64,000 nt of DNA from Iris pallida. Lineage: Eukaryota > Streptophyta > Magnoliopsida > Asparagales > Iridaceae. Numbering within the stretch: the first letter of the stretch is position 1; the number at the start of each line of letters is the position of its first letter. Below are positions 59,235 to 64,000 of this stretch, piece by piece. The position numbers were made by a program, and so were the translations under genes. The notes under the pieces were generated by a model, which did no database searches, was not told where the DNA came from, and saw nothing but the letters and a program-made list of their open reading frames with translations. The stretch spans positions 11,479,595-11,543,594 of the forward strand of contig JANAVB010016199.1 in NCBI GenBank assembly GCA_029216955.1. The letters are read 5' to 3'.

Positions 59235-59349
59235 CTTTTCTTATTCCGCCATCTTGGATGGCTAAAAGTTTCGTTTAAACAAATTTATTCAAACTTGTTT
59301 CGTTTTGACTAATTTCTGAGAAATATATTTCGGTACAGTAAATTTTCTG
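59235..59349 (-). repeat. Right terminal inverted repeat of MULE M
   Basis: Inverse of 24951-25070. The next nine bases, TAAGTATTA (59350-59358), are the TSD. Confidence 0.92.
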
Positions 59350-59358
<9 letters not shown>

Positions 59359-59410
<52 letters not shown>

Positions 59411-61222
59411 GGTTGTTGTTGTTTTCAGTTTGTTTTTAGTGTTAGATAATGTAGGGATAAGTACAAATTATTTTATATTGTACTATAATCATAGCTTCAT
59501 TATTATCAGTTCATATTATTAATAAATTTTTTTGTATTTTAACATGGCTATTAACATATGAAATCCTTTCAAAAAAAATTATCTTGTAAGAATATATCTA
59601 GACAACTATATATAAATATTATATAAGACATAGTCTATATTTCAAGATATGGTCTTAAAACCATAGAAAAATTTTATGGAAATATTTTGATCCCTGGGTA
59701 TATAGTTCCCAAAGTAATAAAATGATTTTTAAATATTTTTAAATACTGATTTGATTTCTTTTACAAGATATAGTTTTTCCATCTATAGAATACATGTGAC
59801 AAACTTAGAGTTAGCACAAAACAACCTTGTTTGAGTTTTCCTTAAAAGTATTTTTCCTAAACCATATTTGTACTAATAAAATTTAGATTTTTTTAAAATA
59901 TATTAGTTTCTAAATAGTTTTCTAAGTAAAGATATATTTTGATAATAAGAAATGACATTTCAATTCTCCCTTAGATTAGAAAGTCTTTATCGTAACTAAT
60001 CATCCTTCCCTATTTTCTCATGAATTCGGACTCTTCCCCATCGAATATGGCGATTGGGCAACTAGAACTTTACGGAATATCACACCATACCAGGCGTAAC
60101 ATCAGGCAAGATACCTTGCCATTATATTGTTTATATTCAGTCTGTATTTTATTACATATCACTGTTCATTATTTTCAGTTATTACAGTTCTTGATTTACT
60201 ACATGCTCAGTGATTATTAGCTTACCTTGTTACTATGCTTTGGTTGCATATGAACCTAGAGTTAAGGGACTACCTGTAGTGTATCGTATATACCTTGACA
60301 CAGTTGTATCACGAAGATGTGTGAGATGAGTAACATGTAGAGGTTCTTGCGTGTGGGCTGATCCCCCATGCACATGCATTAGGGCTAACTGCTAATAGAG
60401 GTGTGTAAGGAAACTTAGCAGTTAGTAGAGGTACATGGTCGTGGATGCGACTTGACAGGTACATTGGGTGGGAGAACAATACCTGACGTATGGGCTTCTT
60501 TGTACTATCCTGCTTACCTGTGCGCTCCGCTGGAGACGCAGGCTCCAGATGCCCTCTGACGTTTTCCAGAGCGTTATGGACGTAGTCCCTTGTACTTGAT
60601 GCCCTCTGACGATCTTCGGACGTTACGAACGTGGGCCCCTGGTGCCCTATATGGGGACCATGCCGATCCTATTTACAGCCAGGGCTCATGCGTCGAAGGA
60701 TTGTTTCTCAAACTGCATGATCACTTTAATATGGTTAGGTTACCTTATTTACGACTTGTCACTTTCTTTGATTGTGGCATATTTTATATTCAGTATTTAT
60801 ATGGCATGTTTATTGTATCTTGTTACGTCCCTCTGAGGACCTGGTTATCTCGTCAGGTGTGTGCTCTTGTCTTTCGCAGGTGTTCTAGCCGTGGCCCTAA
60901 TCATCTTTATGTCTTCGAGGATGATTGCACTTTGATCATCTTCGCTTCGCTCGCCAAATTCATTTCTTTTCGCATGTATTTTTCCTTTACTTGTTGGTAG
61001 TGGATTTGTCTCCGCCCAACATATTGTATGAAGACAATTCATTATCATTATCTGACATCTTTTATTCATTTATTTTGTATGGATGAGATTAGTTATGGTT
61101 TTACTGCATTTTACAGCTTATGTATTCATACGAGGTTTCCATATATTGGAGTGTACTTCGTATATATACAGCTGGCATGTCTACGTTCCTAGTCCTACGT
61201 ATTTTGGGACTGGGGCGTTACA
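59359..61222 (+). repeat. 3' LTR of LARD B, right half
   Basis: Opens with an ATT microsatellite (to about 59410), longer than in the 5' LTR (about 18361-18382). It then follows 18383-20193 to its end GGGGCGTTACA. TSD GAGGA follows at 61223-61227. Confidence 0.9.
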
Positions 61223-62003
61223 GAGGATACTTGTTCTTGATGGTGATATTATTCAATGCTCGGTAGTCTATGCACATCCGTATGCTTCCTTCTTTCTTGG
61301 GCATGAGCAAGACTGGTGCTCCCCAGGGTGAAGCTCCACTTCTGATGAATCCCTGGGCCTTGAGCTCATCAATCTGATCCTTCATCTCTTTAGCCACTTT
61401 GGGGTTGACTCTGTAGCATCATTGTGAGATATAGGAAGATCCATGTACTAGATCGATAGTGAACCCCACGTCTCGATCATGGGATAATCCTGGAAGATTG
61501 TCAGGGAAGACATCTAAAAATTCTGCTATAAGGGGATGATGGGGTCCCAAATCATCTGTGATGGAGGTGTACGAGACACACCCCATGCTAACTGATGCTT
61601 GAGCCACCTCAAACTTGGGTACTCCAGGTGGACTAAAGATGATACAACCCCGATAACAGTCTATCAGGGCATGCTGCCTGCTCAGCCAGTCTATTCCTAA
61701 GACTACATCGTAGTTAGGGAGAGGCATAACTAGAAGGGGTGCTAGAAAGGTATGACCTGAAATAGTGATTGGACAGATGCAAGTCTCTGTGATTGGGATA
61801 GGTCCACCTTCGGTCATTACTCTACAGATCATCTTACTACATCCTACATCTATGTGATATGCAACAATGAAGTTTGATGTTATAAAACTATGTGAAGCTC
61901 CATAGTCAAATAAAGCTAAAGCCGGGTACAAATATAATAAAATGGCACCTGCGATGACATCTCCTTCAGTCTCTGGCTCTGCTTCTGGCTCCTTAACGGC
62001 CAA
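61223..62003 (-). pseudogene. pol: Element G protease and start of reverse transcriptase
   Basis: From 62003: protease with ALFDYGASHSFITSNF, where the catalytic DSG/DTG has become DYG, then VVLGIDWLSRQHALIDCYRG. A stop at 61419 follows. The same direction continues with [12 protein letters not shown], the [15 protein letters not shown] region and [19 protein letters not shown], ending at the B insertion. It joins 16543 downwards. Non-functional. Confidence 0.88.
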
Positions 62004-62110
62004 GGCAAAAGCTTGCCCTGCCCTATGCTGGTTGTAGCACTGCTACTGGGTGGGTAATGGACCTCTCTGCTATCCAGCTCCAGTCCTAATAAATGAGGTT
62101 GGACAGTCCT

Positions 62111-63348
62111 TCACTTGGTAGGTGGCAGACCCACAAGTAAGGTAATATTCCAGCTTCTTTCTGCCCGGGGTGTGACCAGGCCTCTTGCAATAGGCACAGT
62201 TTGTTGTCTTCTGTTGCTGGTACTAGGATACCTTGTTGGGTGTTGCTGGCTGATGATGATGAGAGGGCCTATTGTTGTTGTTGTTGGGCCTCTTGAAGTT
62301 GCCCTGATGGTTGCTATTGGATCTTGGGTGCTTCCTCTTGGGTCGGACAGGCGAGCTGGCCCCCACATCCTGAGCCATTTTCAGCATCTTGTCAAAGGTC
62401 TTTGCATAATTTACAGCTACCAAGGTGCGGATCTCCTATCGCAGTCCGTGACAGAACTTCTTGGCATGCTCTATTAGGTCTTCCACCAAACGGAGTACAA
62501 ATATGCCGAGCCGGTTGTACTCGGCTGTGTACTCCTCAATGGTACGGTCCCCTTGCTTCTGATCATGGAACTGCCTTCCCATAGCTTCTAGGGCGGCTTT
62601 CGGAAAGAACTTTCTTTTAAACTGCTTCTTGAAGGAATGCCAGGAGGTTCCTCTAGTCTGGAATCTGGGCTCATTTCGGTACCATATACTGGCCAGATCC
62701 CTGAGCTGTAGAGCTACAACCTCTACCATTAGATCGACTGGGAGTCGAGCGACGCTGAAAAGTCGCTCCATATCGTCCAACCATTCATCCGCATAGATAA
62801 GGCCCTCTGTTCCTTTGAAAGGGCGCGGATCTAGCTTCTTGAAGCTCTCGATGTTTCCAACCTTTTCCTGGATAATAGACTGCCTGTCAGACTTATATTT
62901 CTCCAATGAAACATAAAACTTGACAAATTGTTCTTATCTTACCTTGGCAGGCCAATGGTCTAACTGCATCGAGTTTAGTGCTGCCATAGCCACATTGTGA
63001 GCATTCTCTATGCCCTCTCTCATAATCGTGGTCTGCTCGCGATTAGCTTCAGCTTGAGCCCTCTGGACCTCAAGAACTCCTCGTAGTAGACCTACGAGCT
63101 CGACGGGGTCCACTAGTACTGGTGGGGAAGCTGGAGGATCCACATCAGCATGTGGAGGTGTGGTCCTTGGAGGAATCGGTGTCCTGCGTGCACTGCGGTA
63201 GTGTAAGCAGTGCGAGGAGTCCGTACAACATGAGGGCGAACATGAGCTGCAATAGAGAAGGGTCGGATCAGGCCTGAGTTGGGGTGTTCTCAGAAGATGA
63301 AACCTCTTCGATAGCAGGCCTAGAACGGGTGGTCTTCCCTTTCACCAT
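62111..63348 (-). pseudogene. gag: Element G gag, broken
   Basis: The first ATG after the primer site is 63348 (MVKGKTTRSRPAIEE), whose frame soon stops. The main gag frame covers 63143-62934 (N-terminal LVGLLRGVLEVQRAQ), has TAA 62934-62936, and resumes at 62906-62436 with the Retrotrans_gag domain (FKKLDPRPFKGTEGLIYADE, WLDDMERLFS, FKKQFKRKFFP). After another stop and a shift there is a degenerate CCHC knuckle (CAYCKRPGHT, near 62190). Several stops and shifts: an old copy. Confidence 0.83.
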
Positions 63349-63567
63349 CCTCTGAAAGGTTTAGGTACAAACAGAAGCAAGGTAGCCTACGAAACTATAA
63401 GCAAGCAAAATAGATATTATAAATAAATAATTTTGGCCCTATGTTGTGACAAGGTGAATATAGTCTAGGTGTTCTTGTTGTTTCAAAGTCATACTTAGAC
63501 CTAAGTCAGATTGCAGGACTGCATGCTGGTCTAGACTAAGTTGACTAGACTAATTTGCAGAACTGTC

Positions 63568-63585
63568 GACCTGCATGGGCCACCA
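63568..63585 (-). promoter_or_regulatory. Primer-binding-like block of element G
   Basis: Minus strand TGGTGGCCCATGCAGGTC, 9 bases from the LTR end, as in A, B and T. Between this and gag (63349-63567) I see only a non-coding leader. Confidence 0.65.
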
Positions 63586-63594
63586 CTGAAAATA

Positions 63595-64000
63595 TGTCAC
63601 GACCCGATCCTAATATACTGGGTCCGGTCAGATCATGTCCAGCCTACATTGTTGTGAGACGACGACAGTAAGTTGTGTCAATCAGTAGTAACGCAGGAAC
63701 AACATTCTAAATACGGAATAAACTTTATTACATTTGAAATAAAACTTGAGTCTAATTAAACAAACACAAACATTCAGTTGTTACCACTTGTTCATTTATT
63801 ACAACTTCTAGAAAGAAAAGGGACTAAACAGAAAGGTACAACTAGGACTCTTGGTTCCTCTGTCCTGGTTCAGCTAACTCCTCGGAACCCAATTCGGGAC
63901 CATATTAAGAACTATAGGCCAACTCCTCGTCATAGCAATCGCCTAAAATATTGGTCTCCAGTCATGAGGGGAACAAGAACATACAAATCTATTCCAGCAT
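63595..64000 (-). repeat. Element G 5' LTR, 3' part (cut by the window edge)
   Basis: On the minus strand the LTR ends GGATCGGGTCGTGACA directly before the leader; the plus strand begins TGTCACGACCCG. The end resembles that of T. The rest is beyond the window. Confidence 0.8.

Larger units (their letters stand above)
24951..59349. mobile_element. Mutator-like element (MULE) M, host of T and R
   Basis: Ends are inverted repeats starting CAGAAAATTTACTGTACCG, about 115 bp of high similarity, flanked by the 9-bp TSD TAAGTATTA (24942-24950 and 59350-59358). A 9-bp TSD with long inverted repeats is the Mutator hallmark. Without the nested T and R it is about 5.9 kb and carries two convergent genes: a PMD gene (plus) and a MuDR-type transposase (minus). 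Its removal restores the B LTR across an ATT microsatellite. The transposase is damaged, so this copy is not autonomous now. Confidence 0.93.
16544..61222 (+). mobile_element. LARD-like Ty3/gypsy derivative B, containing nested M, T and R
   Basis: 5' LTR 16544-20193, non-coding internal 20194-23108, 3' LTR split into 23109-24950 and 59359-61222 by the MULE. TSD GAGGA at 16539-16543 and 61223-61227. Without the nested elements it would be about 10.3 kb. Same family as A. The intact TSD and both LTR ends make the boundaries firm. It has no coding capacity of its own and would need proteins from another element. Confidence 0.9.

Overview
This window is plant nuclear DNA made almost entirely of transposable elements inserted into one another. 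I found no ordinary host gene, tRNA, rRNA or CRISPR array. Plant origin is indicated by the lineages seen: Ty1/copia with an extra 3' ORF, Tekay/Del-like chromovirus, Tat/Ogre-type Ty3/gypsy with a second RNase H, a Mutator-like element (MULE), and Plant Mobile Domain (PMD) genes. An angiosperm is most likely; I cannot name the species.

The nest, read from element ends and target-site duplications (TSDs):
- G: an old minus-strand Ty3/gypsy element. It is visible at 15286-16543 and 61223-64000 and continues outside the window.
- B: a non-coding LARD-like Ty3 derivative (16544-61222, TSD GAGGA) that splits G inside its reverse transcriptase.
- M: a MULE (24951-59349, 9-bp TSD TAAGTATTA) sitting in the 3' LTR of B.
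- T: a Tekay-like element (27923-56370, TSD ATTTG) sitting in the last exon of the PMD gene of M.
- R: a Tat/Ogre-type element on the minus strand (36653-54609, TSD GTGCC) sitting in a minisatellite of the 3' LTR of T.
That is five layers: G > B > M > T > R. On the left, A (8250-15285), a second member of the same family as B, also cuts G. A Ty1/copia element C (1-8249) is inserted in the 5' LTR of A.

Region by region: 1-8249 is copia C (gag, pol, extra ORF, 3' LTR). 8250-15285 is LARD A. 15286-16543 is G pol. 16544-24950 is LARD B. 24951-27922 is the MULE left arm with seven PMD exons. 27923-36652 is Tekay T. 36653-54609 is Tat R. 54610-56370 is the rest of the 3' LTR of T. 56371-59349 is the MULE right arm with the end of the PMD gene and a MuDR-type transposase. 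59350-61222 is the rest of the 3' LTR of B. 61223-64000 is G gag, protease, primer site and LTR.

Most ORFs are broken by stops, frameshifts or deletions. The most interesting object is in R. Antisense to its retroviral genes lies an apparent three-exon gene (39106-43593) with its own TATA box, two splice-site-bounded introns that keep frame, a coiled-coil C-terminus and a poly(A) signal. Its middle part resembles the Plant Mobile Domain. The MULE two layers out also carries a PMD gene, so two unrelated transposon classes here each carry a PMD-type passenger.
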